64,000 nt of DNA from Ambrosia x helenae. Lineage: Eukaryota; Streptophyta; Magnoliopsida; Asterales; Asteraceae. Every line of letters starts with the position of its first letter. Within the stretch, counting starts at the first letter, position 1. Both the position numbers and the translations under genes were made by a program. Where the stretch lies: assembly GCA_030844895.1 (NCBI GenBank), contig JAUTDX010000755.1:47692-111691 (forward strand). Direction: 5' to 3'. A model generated the notes under the pieces. The model had not been told where the DNA came from. It searched no databases and saw only the letters and a list, made by a program, of their open reading frames with translations. This document shows positions 45,922 to 57,071 of this stretch, piece by piece.

Positions 45922-46595
45922 TTATAAACCCAAATATGCACATCAAAGCAAATTCAATAAAAGATCAAACCAAAAATATGTTGCAAGAATTACAATTTAA
46001 TGAAAACAAATGCAAATCTTCAACTATGAGTACTCAATTCCATGCCATGGATTTGGAATTAGATAAAAATAGATTCAAAACTATGACATAAAAGTATACA
46101 ACCAGTGTTGTAAAAATCGCTAGGCGATAGTCGGCAGGTGAGGTACCAACTAGCGATTAATCAGCAACTAACCGGAGACAACTACTCCAATACCATTGAT
46201 AGGGTTTGGAATCCAACAAAAACAAATTAGAACCAATCCAAATCCAAATACCAAAAAATTATCCTCATATTCATCAAATATATAATAAATTCCTAAATTA
46301 CCCTCCAAAAGCGAGATTGTTGAGCTTGTGATCGTTCAAGTGACCTGACAAGTTCCTCCTGTTCTGTCACACGTTCATAAATTTAATCAATCAATCTATT
46401 AAATATAAATCCTAATAATAAAAAAAATAAAAATTGGGGAAATTAATTAAAAAAGAATAAAAATTAAAGAGAGAGAAACACACCTTCGGTATCCATGGGT
46501 TGGAAATCGGAGCTCGTGGGAAGAGAGAATTTGCCACTGTCGTCGTCGTCGGAATCTGACCGAATATTATTCCATCTCTTCGCCAGTCTCTTCAT
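42157..46595 (-). CDS. Seven-exon gene for a 199-residue plant membrane protein
   Basis: Exons (minus): 46484-46595, 46302-46363, 45797-45880, 45427-45481, 43881-44016, 43396-43446, 42157-42256. All introns are GT-AG, phases agree, and the total is 600 nt including TGA. Start chosen: ATG at 46595, reading MKRLAKRWNNIRSDSDDDD. Exon 2 gives EQEELVRSLERSQAQQSRFW. Four membrane helices: VFAGMLCCFVAFLIFSIY (exon 3), SWIVIAADWAAVLACSLAI (exons 4-5), LWFSFCFGVLLAVFWLYN (exon 5) and WLPLGPLSGAGFCLYV (exons 6-7). The C-terminus ends RGYMYAYKSR. I recall similar single-copy plant proteins with PWELRYHAYFM and FRWDVIWLP motifs annotated only as transmembrane protein; function unknown. Introns hold a hAT MITE, a retroelement 3' end and a T33 tract. 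Confidence 0.88.
42515..42915. mobile_element. hAT-type MITE in intron 6 (TSD CATACAAC)
   Basis: Ends CTTGGTTTTAAAAAGCG and CGCTTTTTAAAACCAAG are perfect inverted repeats. CATACAAC flanks both sides (42507-42514, 42916-42923). Rich in GAGGCGC words. No ORF. Confidence 0.9.
42985..43018 (-). pseudogene. Duplicated start of the terminal exon (decoy exon 7)
   Basis: After a TGCAG acceptor the sequence TGGAATTGGGTTTTATCTC parallels the true exon 7 start TGGAGCTGGGTTTTGTCTC. In the phase left by exon 6 it codes SGIGFYLYVDI and then TGA. The flanking intron also shows resemblance, so a piece of intron 6 plus exon 7 was duplicated. If used, it would replace the last 33 residues by 11. Confidence 0.75.
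43447..43880. other. Intron 5
   Basis: AT-rich, bounded by GTATGA donor and TTGTAG acceptor on the minus strand. No insertion recognised. Confidence 0.7.
44830..45205. mobile_element. Degenerate GAGGCGC-type MITE remnant in intron 4
   Basis: GC-rich island containing a 22-bp tandem duplication (44868-44889 and 44890-44911, GGCTCACTCATGCGCGC core) and, at the other side, TTTTTAAGCGCCTTAAG. The words resemble the hAT MITE at 42515-42915. Ends not defined. Confidence 0.4.
45660..45738 (-). mobile_element. RLE-type non-LTR retroelement, extreme 3' end (copy 3, in intron 3)
   Basis: Minus strand reads IKKGVAAQLVACLPAILL and stop (45675-45677). Same C-terminus as the copies at 30678, 31199 and 59336. 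Lies in intron 3 of the membrane-protein gene, in the same orientation as the gene. Confidence 0.65.
45887..45919. repeat. A33 homopolymer (T33 on the gene strand)
   Basis: Lies six bases before the exon 3 acceptor, so on the gene strand it is the polypyrimidine tract of that splice site. Confidence 0.9.
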
Positions 46596-46704
46596 TGTCG
46601 ATTGATTGCAGACTCAAATCCTTGTACAGGGGTAAAGTAAGGTATGATGTTTGTAAACATTTGCATCACTAGTCCTTGTACTTCTACTTTATTACACCGA
46701 AAGT

Positions 46705-47175
46705 TAGGCGTGTAAATGAACTGAACCAATACGAATAAATGCATGTTCGTGTTTATTCATTTAACTTTAATCGAACACGAACACATTTTTGTGCTCGTGT
46801 AGTTCGTTAAGATATTTGTCATGTTCGTGTTCATTTATGTTCGTTCGTTTAAAACCTAAACGAACATAGATGGACGTTCACGAACATAATAAACGTAAAC
46901 GATTTTGTATTACTAAAAAGCCTAATTACCGGTTTCTTATATTTATTCAAGTACCTAAAGCCCAGTTTATGTTTATATTTATTTAAATATAAGTACTTAT
47001 GTAATTAATAAAACTTAAACGAACATAAACGGATGTTCATGAACATAAATGAACGAACATAAGGCTTGTTCATGTTCGTACATTTAATTAAACAAACAAA
47101 CTTTTTGTTCGTTTATTAAGTAAACGAACTTCCCTCCGAACAAGTTCATGAACGTTCGGTTCGCTTACAGGCCTA
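46705..47175. mobile_element. hAT-like element, TAGGCNTGTAA ends
   Basis: Left TAGGCGTGTAAATGAACTG and right inverted TAGGCCTGTAAGCGAACCG. Flanks CCGAAAGT (46697-46704) and CTGAAAGT (47176-47183), an 8-bp duplication with one mismatch. Interior of GTTCGTGTT and AACACGAAC words in both orientations. It lies about 110 bp upstream of the start codon of the membrane-protein gene. Confidence 0.75.
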
Positions 47176-47189
47176 CTGAAAGTTAAACA

Positions 47190-47528
47190 AAAACCTGCCA
47201 AACCGAACCAAAACCTAAACACAAACCGGTTTGGCCCCAGCCGGTACCTCTAGAAACCGGATGGAACTGAAAAACACTGAAACTGTTTGAGGAAAAATCC
47301 GATTTTGGTCACACACAAATAAAATTGTGTTTTCTTTGTAATGTTTTTTATTCTCTTGTTTCAACAAATCTAAAAATTAGTAACTAGTAAATTTTATGTA
47401 TATTATATGATTTTAAAATGCACGCACAAAAACCGGTTTACTAAACCAAACCTAGCGGATACAAACCGATTTGACTAGGAACCAGTCAAAACTGGTTTAA
47501 GTTTGAAAAAAAACAATTTGTTCATCTA
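47190..47528. mobile_element. Degraded CCGGTTT-rich element
   Basis: AAACCGGTTT words in both orientations and a right end TTTGTTCATCTATA like the end of the element at 31575-32014. Left end unclear. Confidence 0.4.
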
Positions 47529-47531
47529 TAA

Positions 47532-48477
47532 GGTAGCGATTGGTATGATGGAATGGAAGGGGGAATGGAATGGACCATTACGAGGTAATGAAAAATAGTG
47601 TGTTTGGTTGGTTAAAGGAATGGAATCACCCATTCCACAAAGTATTCCATTCCCTCAAAACCATTCAATCCACCCCCCATGTTTTTTTTCCATTCCATCT
47701 CTCATTCACCCTTTACTAACAAAACCATAACCCACCACCACTACCCACTACCATCGTCACCACCCACCACCAATGTCACCACCCACAACCGTCGCCCACC
47801 ACCGCTGCCGCCACCACCCACCACTGTCGTCACCACCCACCATCGTCGTCACCACCCACCGCCGCCGCCACCCAACACCACACACCACCGCCTACCACCA
47901 TCACCCACCTACCGCCGCCTCCACCACCTACCACCGTCATTCACCACAATTTTCTTTACCCACGACTACCGCCGCCACCCACCACCACCCATCACCGCCG
48001 ACTCCTCCACCCACCACCGCCACTACTTACCATCGTCACCCACCCACTATCACCGCCACCCATCGCCACCGTTGTCGCCACCCACCACCGTCGTCGCCAT
48101 CCACCACCACGCTACCGCCACACACCACCACCTACCATCACCACCCACCACCGCCAGTACTCACCATCGTCACCCACCCACCATCACGACCATCCACCTC
48201 CACCTTCCACCGCCGCCACCGCCGCTACCGCTACCGCCACATATCATCGGTCAACACCACTGACCACCACCCACCATCGCCACTAACCACCGATTTTGTT
48301 CTTTCGTCTTTTCCTGTCTATGCAACAACGTAAGGTAATGTTTTGTTTCATTCCCACATGGAAACCAAACAAGACATGGAATGGTAATGATCCATTCCAT
48401 TACCTTGTCCATTCCATTACCTCATCCTTTCCATTCCATTCACTCATCCATTCCATTACCCCATACCAAACAGACCC
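47532..48477. mobile_element. Tourist-like element with CCACC-rich satellite core, TSD TAA
   Basis: TAA at 47529-47531 and 48478-48480. Ends GGTAGCGATTGGTATG and inverted GGGTCTGTTTGGTATG, imperfect TIR. Subterminal GGAATGG / CCATTCC repeats are inverted on the two sides. The centre is a long CCACCN array. Confidence 0.75.
47716..48290. repeat. Degenerate (CCACCN)n trinucleotide/hexanucleotide array
   Basis: C-rich plus strand made of CCACCA, CCGCCA, CCATCG and similar units. It creates long overlapping Pro/Thr/His ORFs in several frames, which I do not regard as genes. Confidence 0.9.
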
Positions 48478-48480
48478 TAA

Positions 48481-49650
48481 GTGTAGAGGAAACGTGTTCT
48501 CCAATTACTTACCAAAATCTAAACATTTATTCATCAAACATGATCATATATGACTAAAAGAGTAAAGGACTAGGATTTGTGTGCCATTTAGTTCAATTTG
48601 ATTTTTTTTATCTATGTTGAACAATATTACATTGTATCCGTTAAGGGCCATTGGAAAATTTGATGTTTTTATGTGATTTATTCAAGTATTTGTTTGTTCG
48701 AAGGTGTACTGACAATAATCACTTAATGTATCTTTAGTTATCGGTGCTATTTGTTAAATGTTCAGATGTATGATAAAAGGTTATTCAATATATTGGTGTT
48801 TGGTTGAGATCACATTGTGTATTCAAATTATATAGGTGTTTACTCATTATAAACTTAGACATACAATTCTAGCTCATCTTATGCTTGTTTGTGTCTATAT
48901 GACTTCTCATTTTGGGTCAAAAACTCATGTTACTAATTGTGTATCAAATCTAAACTTGATGTGATCGCCTATTTCTTGTCTTGTGTTTTAGTGTCTCTCT
49001 ATATTACAACAATCAATCAACAAATCTTTGTGGTTTGCCTAGTCAATCAAAATGTATCACACTAGCCACATGCTCCTCACGGATACAATACCCAAGTTAT
49101 CCTAGCTATTAGATTAATTGGGTTTTTGAATGACTTGACGACAGTCATTACATACGAAGTTTGGATAGGTTTAGTTTAGACCAACTTGTTTTCTTTAACT
49201 TGAGTGTATGTTGAAGCTGCAGATTTATTGTTGTTGGGGTGTTGTGTTCTTAGATCATACTAGGTTTTTAGAAAAGTTGCCAAATTGGTAGTTTAACCAC
49301 GAAATCAGCTCTATTGTGTTGTTTCGTATTATGTCACATCTTAGTGAACACAAAAACATTGGATAATCGATGCATGGCTTAGCTATGGCATTGACCATAG
49401 CCTTTATGTTTTGCATTTGTAGGTTTCTTTCTTGTAATCTGGCCATAGACACTATGGTCGATCCATAGTAGAGGTCTAAGGATCAACAGCAGCAACAACA
49501 ACAATATTTATCACACGTCCAAGGCATAACATGCTACACTTAAGAATTGAACCAATGATTTTTAATGAGAAAAAAGAATTGAATCCTTACATACAGTTTG
49601 ACTTTAAAACGTCAAACAAACCCAATAACATGTTGGAAGATAGAAAAGAA
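48481..49650. other. Spacer downstream of the arabinogalactan-peptide gene
   Basis: No gene or element recognised. Confidence 0.35.
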
Positions 49651-50253
49651 TTAATGCATGATGTATGTCAAGGCCAAAGCAACCATCATGAGCACATAAG
49701 CCACCCCTTGATCAATTGTTGCCCCTGTATAAATATCCAATTCAAAAACCAAATAGTAGATATACACACCCCTTAATATATATAACATTTTTATTTTCTC
49801 ATAACTTATTAACGTAACAAATGGTTAACTTATCCCTATTTTTTAACGGTTTCAATTTTTTTAAAATTGCACAACCAAATTGTTAGTTCTAGTGATTCAC
49901 TAGTTCAACCGATTGACACAGTTTTCACAACTGGTTGAACTGTAAAGAGAAGATTTAGAATTATCGATTTTCACTAGTTATGTAATGTTCACTTAAAATC
50001 AAATGGGTTGTTTGTGCCCAGTCCATTAGCTAGTAACAACATCAATGATACTACCAGTGTAACCAGTCAAACTAGATGGCCCGACTCGATTGCAACAAAC
50101 TCAAAAGAGTTTTTAAGTGTTAAGAGAGAGAAAAGTACCGTCACTTGAAGGAGCAGGGGCGGGAACGATAGCTTGAGCATTGATTGTTGAAATAATCAAA
50201 GAGAATGAGATAACGAAAATAACCATAAAAAAAGTCATTCTCAAACCCTCCAT
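49651..50253 (-). CDS. Arabinogalactan peptide (AG-peptide), 62 residues, two exons
   Basis: Exon 1 50139-50253, exon 2 49651-49724, one 414-bp GT-AG intron, TAA stop. Residues 1-27 are a signal peptide (MEGLRMTFFMVIFVISFSL, cleavage expected after NA). The mature part QAIVPAPAPSSDG has the Ala-Pro repeats that are hydroxylated and carry arabinogalactan. The tail, beginning GATIDQGVAYVLMMV, is the conserved GPI-anchor signal of plant AG-peptides, removed on anchoring. The product would sit on the outer face of the plasma membrane and in the wall. Length and the intron between the Pro-rich part and the GPI signal fit the family. A TATA box lies about 135 bp upstream of the ATG. No defect is visible. 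Confidence 0.93.
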
Positions 50254-50384
50254 TTCCAAATTAGTTATTTCAGTTTCTTTCTTCTTTTGAAAGTAAATAA
50301 TAAAATAAAAAACTAAAATCTTGGAAAATACCCAACCTTAATAATTCAAAATTTTCATAGACAAAAATGTGTATCTATGGTGTG

Positions 50385-50393
50385 TATATATAG
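50385..50393 (-). promoter_or_regulatory. TATA box of the AG-peptide gene
   Basis: CTATATATA on the minus strand, about 135 bp before the ATG at 50253. Confidence 0.6.
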
Positions 50394-51530
50394 GGAGAGA
50401 AGAACAAATATATATTTATTTGAAAATAAAAATAAATCATTTATTTATTTATTTATAACCTTAAAATGTAACGACCACTCTGGACGGTCGTTGATATGAT
50501 GATTACAAAGAGGATTAAGTAGTTATGAAATTATTTTGACCATTGATCAGTGCCACGTGTAGGGTGTAGAATAGATGCACGTTATATTGTAGGAGTTTAG
50601 GCTGGATTGAGCTGGGTTAGCACATGCAGATGATTGCTTGCCCCTTTGTCGAATATGCTTTCTTTTCCTTGTTCATGTTTATGGTTTTCTTTCTTTGAAA
50701 AACGACAATTGAAATTTTATTTTATTATTTCAAGTCAATATTAAATAACTATATGTAAGTATATATTTAGTTACGTTTAAATTTATTTAACTTGTAGCTG
50801 TAACAAACAATCAAGAATTTTTATTGGTGTTCTCATGTTTCAATTTTTAGATTATCATCAATTTAGAGGATCTTTTACCACACCAGCCGACTGTGTAATT
50901 AAACTTAGCACAAGAGTGAATACTTATTTAATTATATTTTTTTGGTTAAGAAATACACACACTCTTAATCATATGAATAGTTTTCTGAATCTTTCATGCT
51001 AAAATATATAAACTAACTTTAAAATTCCTACCTTAATTTTATTTTCGGCCTGCCGTGTTATCATTAGAAACATATCATCGTCCAATAATATATAGTGTCT
51101 TTCGAATGTCGGGTACATACATAACACAACATAACATACAAATAGGTGACAATGCTAGATACGGGGCTGTTTGATGAGAATATAAATTTTAAGAAATACT
51201 TTAAGATAAAATATAGCCTTTCTAATGAAAATGTAATAATCGGTGTAAGACTATAAGTTCCACTCCCAGATGATCAAATAGATTTCTTTAACTTTGGATC
51301 GTATCTATTAATTATAAGCAAAAATACGTTTTAAGAATAAAACTTTTTTAGATATATCAATTTTATAATTTCTAATTCCACCCTTTCATATGCAATAAAC
51401 TAATAAAAGGCTAATGCAGTATTTTTATTACGTATTAAAAATACAAAAGAGAAAATAATAGTATTCTAGTTTTTATACTATTTTTAGATTATTGGTTCTA
51501 TATTATCATTTACACAATTCAATAAGTAAA
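50394..51530. other. Upstream region of AG-peptide gene and spacer to the tRNA gene
   Basis: AT-rich. A short imperfect palindrome ACGACC...GGTCGT is at 50470-50490. No gene recognised. Confidence 0.35.
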
Positions 51531-51602
51531 TCCATTGTCGTCCAGCGGTTAGGATATCTGGCTTTCACCCAGGAGACCCGGGTTCGATTCCCGGCAATGG
51601 AA
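51531..51602 (+). tRNA. tRNA-Glu (UUC)
   Basis: 72 nt with all arms: acceptor TCCATTG / CAATGGA with discriminator A, D arm GTCCAGCGGTTAGGAT (box A), anticodon stem-loop with TTC at 51564-51566, T arm GGGTTCGATTCCC (box B). The anticodon UUC reads GAA/GAG. No introns, CCA not encoded, and a T7 Pol III terminator follows directly. It inserts glutamate in cytosolic translation. Confidence 0.97.
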
Positions 51603-51603
51603 C

Positions 51604-51610
51604 TTTTTTT
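51604..51610 (+). terminator. Pol III terminator of the tRNA-Glu gene
   Basis: Run of seven T two bases after the tRNA end. Confidence 0.85.
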
Positions 51611-52547
51611 ATTCTTTACTTGCTTGGTTATTTTTTTTAATTATTATGCATGCGAACTGTTCGTATGCTTAAGAGAACATGCTTTGACTTTGACTATTCC
51701 ATACTGTTGTATAAGCATACATAAACCATTTCAAGAACTTAACAAGTTTCACTTTTTTTATTGATAAAATAGCAACTTTCATGCCTTTGTTTAGTAGTAA
51801 ATCCATAAAAACAAACCTAACCAAATCAGTGTTATTTTATGAACTTATGATTCCATATATATATTCATATAGTTATTGGAGATCCCATAATGTGATTAAA
51901 AGTAATGACATGCATTATGCATAGGGAAATCGTGGGTATTTTCGGTAAAATAAAGTCATTTTCATTTGTGGGAAATTATACAGTAAAAATCAGTGGTAAC
52001 CACATTAGTACTGAGCTCCCCTTTTACTGATAATCATTGTTACCGCTGAACCAAACTTCAAAGCTTATGGGCGAGTCTCAAGCGTAAGTGTACGAACACG
52101 AACTCATCGGTCATGACTCAAGACCACACAACGTATGTACACGCATAAGAGAACGCAAAATCATTGATTAATAATTACATGTGTTCAACATTAATGGACC
52201 ATACACACATGCAATATGTGAGCATGTATCTAGAAAATGTGAGAATCACAAGTGTCATATATGACCAAATGGGAGGTGATTACAACTTAGATTCTTCGTG
52301 GAAATTCATTGAAATGAAATAGTGGTTGTAACTTGTATGCATGTGGGCTATTGGGCCACGCTAACCCAGAGGCCCAAGGGGTACAATCAACGCAAAGGAC
52401 GAAAATGACGATTTTTTTTTTTTTTTTTGAGTCTATTTTCTTTTCATCTAAGTAACGTTTTGAAAAGCGGATGAGTCTTCGAACTCGTCCACTGGTCATG
52501 TTGATTTTAAAAGACTTAATATTAATAGAATTATTGGTTTTAGAGGA
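51611..52547. other. Spacer without recognised genes
   Basis: A T18 tract is at 52411-52428. No gene. Confidence 0.4.
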
Positions 52548-52555
52548 AGGACAAT

Positions 52556-52870
52556 CAGGGCCGTCAAAATGCCAAAAAAAATTGGGCCTCGGGCGAAAAA
52601 AAATTTTGGCCCAAAATTTTGTAAAAAGGAATGAATTATAAAAAAAATTGAGTATGGTGCTAGAGCTAAGGATTGAACTTGAGACCTCTACTTTAAATTA
52701 ACATGGTTTTTCCAACTCCACTAACAAGACTTTAATGTATAAAAGACAAATATATATCCTAAATATAGAATTTAATATATATGTGTATATTTTTAAAAAA
52801 ACGTTCGGGCCCATTTAAGGGTCGGGCCCTAAGCCGGTGACCACCCGGCCCACCCTCCCAGCCGGCCTTG
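52556..52870. mobile_element. hAT MITE with perfect 8-bp TSD AGGACAAT
   Basis: AGGACAAT at 52548-52555 and 52871-52878. Left end CAGGGCCGTCAAAATGCC, right end inverted CAAGGCCGGCTGGGAGG. The CAGGGCCG start is known from Tip100-type hAT elements. A Pol III box B-like GAAC TTGAGACC stretch inside (52673-52690) may be an older insertion. Confidence 0.9.
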
Positions 52871-52878
52871 AGGACAAT

Positions 52879-53232
52879 GTATAAAGGAGCCTTGAGCTTT
52901 CACATTTCCATTACTACCAACCCAAAGAAATACGACCTCTCTGAGATATATGGTTTATGCAGGGGACAAACCTTCATATTTTGATAAGTGGTAGTAAATG
53001 GTTGTGAGTGGAGGAGAGAGAAAAGTTACTGTTCATCAGTAAATTTGGAGGATACATTGTTCATCCTTCATAATTTTTTAATAATTTTGAAAGTGGTTGT
53101 GAGTAGAGGAAAGAGAAAATGTAATGATAAAAGTATAGAGTAAGTATTATTAAATAGAAAAATGAGATAGAAATGTAGTGATTTTTAGTGTAATTATAGA
53201 GATGGAGATGAAACCACTACCGTGAATGCTCT
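52879..53232. other. Spacer
   Basis: No gene recognised. Contains the loosely repeated phrase GTGGTTGTGAGTGGAGGA / GTGGTTGTGAGTAGAGGA. Confidence 0.35.
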
Positions 53233-53472
53233 TAACCTACAAAGCATGAGAAAGAACGTGGGCTGTAGATTAAGTTTAAATATAACGCGGTGGCACGATT
53301 GTAATTTTTAAGCTTCATTAATAACCGTTAACATAGGAAAGGATATTTTAGTCAAATTGCAAAATCAAATCCTCATTCACTTCAAATTGCGTAGACAGTA
53401 TTCTCGTTAATTAGTTTTACGATCAACAAAATTAAAATACATATTTGACGAACTTACCACAACTCCGGAACC

Positions 53473-53503
53473 ATGCTCTGTTTTCGTCTAGAAAACAGAG
53501 CAT
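53473..53503. repeat. Perfect 13-bp hairpin ATGCTCTGTTTTC
   Basis: Stem 53473-53485 and 53491-53503, five-base loop GTCTA. Half of it recurs at about 53550 (CCATGCTCTGTTTTT) and inverted near 56490. Confidence 0.9.
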
Positions 53504-53682
53504 TGGTAATTACACATGCCTGTATCTATCTTCTATAAACCATGCTCTGTTTTTCTAAAATTTGTAATTACATAAACACTAAAATAACGCATGTTTCTTG
53601 TTCATATGCACACCGAAGTAACCCATTTTACCAAGATAAACCACGTATATTTACACAAAACAATCACACATGTACTATAATG

Positions 53683-54010
53683 AAATAAATGCATGTATCA
53701 ATGAATCAGATGATGAAAGAGAAAGAAGAATCATATGCGTCTGTTAGTGATTGAAAAACGCACATTACAAATGAATAAAAACGCACGTTATAAATGAATA
53801 AAAACGCACGTTAGTGAATAAATGAATAAATGCATGTATCAATGAATCATATGATGAAGGAGCGAGAAGAATCATATGCGCCTGTTATTGATTGAAAAAC
53901 ACACGTTATAAATGAATAAAAACGCATGTTAAAAATGAAAAAAAAATGCACGTTATAAATGAATAAAAAGACACGTTATAAATAAGAACGCATGTTATAT
54001 ATGAAAACAC
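53683..54010. repeat. Tandem repeats of CGCACGTTATAAATGAATAA type
   Basis: About ten degenerate 20-24 bp units. A longer unit also occurs twice: AATGCATGTATCAATGAATC at 53689 and 53830, a spacing of about 140 bp. Confidence 0.85.
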
Positions 54011-54095
54011 ACGTTATTAAACAAAGCCTTTACATTCTGTTTCTAAATACAATTTACAGGTTGGCGGTGGAAGGAACATGCATCTAATTTACAGT

Positions 54096-56300
54096 CACTA
54101 TGCCAAAATAGTCCTACAGCCACACAAAAAGAGTGTTACTATATGTCTTCCGTCACACCTTTTTTTCCAAGTCAAGTGTGAACAAAGGTCGAGTCATCAT
54201 ATGTATCATACGACCACATTCATATATAGTGACCGTAACACTTAAAAATTGGTCAGAGGTAAGGGTGTTTGGTTGCCAAAAACATAACTACTTAATGGAA
54301 CTAATAAGAGCTGAATGATTCAACAACAATAACATGCTGAATTATCCTCTTAATGGAACCATCTCCTCTCCACCCTACCAACCTGCCACTGCCTCCTTCC
54401 TCCCCTCCGCCACCGCCGCCGCCTCCTTCTCCTTTTTTTATCGCCGCTTAATGGTTCATTCAGCACAGTCATTCAGAGATACAACCAAAAAGCTTAATGA
54501 TTCAACACTTTACTGGTTCAGAATCTCTTACTCATTCAGACCTCTTATTGGTTCAACACTTGCCAAACAGTCCTTAAGTGTGACTAAAGGGTATCAACAG
54601 CCACATAATTTACTATAAGTGTGGCTAAAAACTATTTCTAGACACACAAAAGTATATTGTAATATCAAGTGTGGCTATGGTCTAACCTATGGTCACATAT
54701 ATTTTTCCCATGACATTTGACATCATTCTGTCACACAAAAAAATGGCGGTGTGGCTAATGGTTATGTAAACCACATGAAATTTTGAAATTTTAAGTGTGG
54801 TTAAGCTTTGGACACATGTAACTTTTTTGCCCATGACATTTACTATCATTTCGTCACAAAAAAAAAAAAAAAAACAAACTAACAAAGTCAAAAATGTGTG
54901 GCTAACGCTTATGTAAAGCCACATAACTTGCTCACATATATTATTGTGGTTCTGTGTGGCCATTTTCATAGCCATTTTGTTTTCAAATTTCTATAAAATT
55001 AAAATAGCTATAAACATGGGAAAAACTAAAAACCAATTGATATTAACAATAGTAAACCAAATCTATACATAAGTTTTCAATTCAAAAACTAAAGACATAA
55101 ACTTAATCAAAAGCTATATACGAACGTTTTAAAAGATATGATTATACAAATAAACTAACTATTTCTAGGTTGTTTTCCTGTTTTGTTCTTGCTGCCTGTC
55201 TGTTTTCTGATATCATCTACCATTGTAAAACGTTGCACACCCCTATATCCATTCCTTAGTAACCTGGTCAAAAAGCCACATCGACAACAGATAAACATGG
55301 TGGATAAAGCCTGGTTACCTTTGTTGGAACCGTTGCTGCTGTGGTTTGATTCATCGCATCATACATAACCTGCATTATTTCAAAATACACATAAGTATAC
55401 AAATACTATATGATCACAAAGTTATTTGTGGTGGCAAGGAATAATGTGAGTTCACATACAATAAAAAGCCGTAACCATTGCAAGTGATGATTATTCAACT
55501 CCATCATGTAGATTAACGGATACTACAAGTGCCACAACAATTGAAGAATGAGATGATGTCATTCCAACTGAGCCACAATCTTTTTAAGATCCCATTTCAT
55601 TTCTTTATACTTGAGCTTCAAAGTGTGACATATCACATATGTGTTAGTGATATACTCACAACTATTTCATGCTTATCTCAACAAACTGGAAAACGCAAAA
55701 ATATAAAAGCAAAAGATTATATAGTGTATGTTTAGAATGTTTGTGGTTCTTATGGATTATATGCCAAAATAGTAACATTTGGAAAGATATTGGTCTTCAT
55801 CATGTGTCTAATGTGACAATTTGTGGATCAATTGGAAATTAGGTACTACAACTTGAATTAAGCAACATCAAATCAAACTTTGAACTAGAACTCAATATAC
55901 AAATCCAACTCACAAATCGAATGCTATGGTTGACAACAGCTCAGAAATAAAGTAGAATATACGAATAGTTTAACATAGATTTTTGACCGAGATGTAACTC
56001 ACCGGGGATCGAGCAATAGCAAATGCAAGGAATGCTAATAACAGCGACACATTGTACAGTCAAGAGGATCTTCAAACAACGAAACTGATAGCTGCTTTTG
56101 AGTGAGTCCAATATAAAAAAAATGAGTCCAGATTTCATATCATTAGCAAAAAATGAGTCCACATGAAATATAAAATATGTGCCTTAAAGTATGCTAGAAG
56201 GTTTTGAAATACAATTAATGACATTTAGCCACACATTTATTCAAAAGTGTGGCAGAGTGTTTTAGGAAAAGTGTAGCCATAGCCCAATTTGGATGTAGTG
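54096..56300. mobile_element. Non-autonomous CACTA transposon, TSD AGT
   Basis: Starts CACTATGCCAAAATAG and ends inverted CACTACATCCAAATTGGG, flanked by AGT (54093-54095, 56301-56303). Subterminal GTGTGGCTA / AGCCACAC repeats are frequent in the left 900 bp and recur at the right end, where the transposase of En/Spm elements would bind. No transposase ORF. Confidence 0.88.
54257..54579. mobile_element. MITE of the GTTTGG/TCATTCAG type inside the CACTA
   Basis: Left AAGGGTGTTTGG, right inverted AAGGACTGTTTGGCAAG. Interior CTGAATGATTCA words match the MITE at 20628-20837. A C-rich island (54361-54440, CCGCCACCGCCGCCGCC) forms its centre. Confidence 0.6.
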
Positions 56301-57071
56301 AGTTTTGATAACAATTTACAGGTTGTGTTGTCTAAATATCAATGAATTAACAAAATTCATGTTGTGCTTGATTTCAAATGTTGAGTTGCATGTTGGCGGT
56401 GGAGGGAGGTTGAAGGTGGTGAATGATTTCGATTGTTGGGTTACGAGTGGTGATTGATCTTTAGTGGTGAAAGGTATTTGTTAATTAAACAGAGCATGAC
56501 AAATAACCCGGGTCTCCAAATAATTAAGATCACCATGCTCGTGCGCGTGCTGCCAAAAGTCTACATTACCCTTGATTAGGTAAAAACGACTAAAACACGT
56601 GGCGCTCTCTGCTTCCTTCCTACGCTTTGTAGGTTAAGGATCCTTTGTACCCAATACTTTCTCATTAGTTTAAAAGTAAGTTACACTTATTGTCTATGCG
56701 GGTTGGGGTAATTCACAAATTTATCCTTAATTTTATTTTTTACGAAATTGGTAGCTAGTAACATTGTTTGCTTTCATCAATGAGTAAACTACCAAAATGG
56801 CCCCTAAGGTTGGCCATATATGCCACTTTATACAGAATAGTTTATTCTTATTATTGGGAACCTAGTGGTTTCATTTTGGTGCTATTTTGAACCATTTTTC
56901 TAACGGGGTTAGTGAAGTCAGTTACTTTAGGGGCAAAATTGTCAATTCATGTTATATGTTTTAAAACCCTCATTTTGACCCCTCTCCCTCTTCAAACTCT
57001 ACTCTCACACTCTCTCCTTCACTTAAAAAACCCTAATTCCCAAATTGAAGACCATCACCCCAAAATTGAAG

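Larger units (their letters stand above)
53232..56638. mobile_element. TIR element (class uncertain) hosting a CACTA insertion
   Basis: CTTAACCTACAAAGC at 53232-53246 is the exact inverse of GCTTTGTAGGTTAAG at about 56623-56637. CCATGCTCTGTTT near both inner ends is also inverted (53472 and 56490). Without the CACTA the element would be about 1.2 kb. No clear target duplication, so the class is open. Confidence 0.5.

Noticed and set aside
45675..46091. Lys- and Phe-rich ORFs on both strands around the A33 tract
   Set aside because: They arise from the homopolymer and overlap exon 3 of the minus-strand gene in wrong frames.
47679..48333. Long overlapping Pro/Thr/His-rich ORFs as a cell-wall protein gene
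   Set aside because: They are read in several frames from a CCACCN array inside a Tourist-like element, and have no signal peptide or conserved motif.
52640..52740. tRNA gene or SINE in the hAT MITE
   Set aside because: Only a box B-like stretch is visible; no tRNA fold and no clear box A.
53683..54010. Short regular repeats as a CRISPR-like array
   Set aside because: Units are contiguous and variable, in plant DNA, inside a transposon nest.
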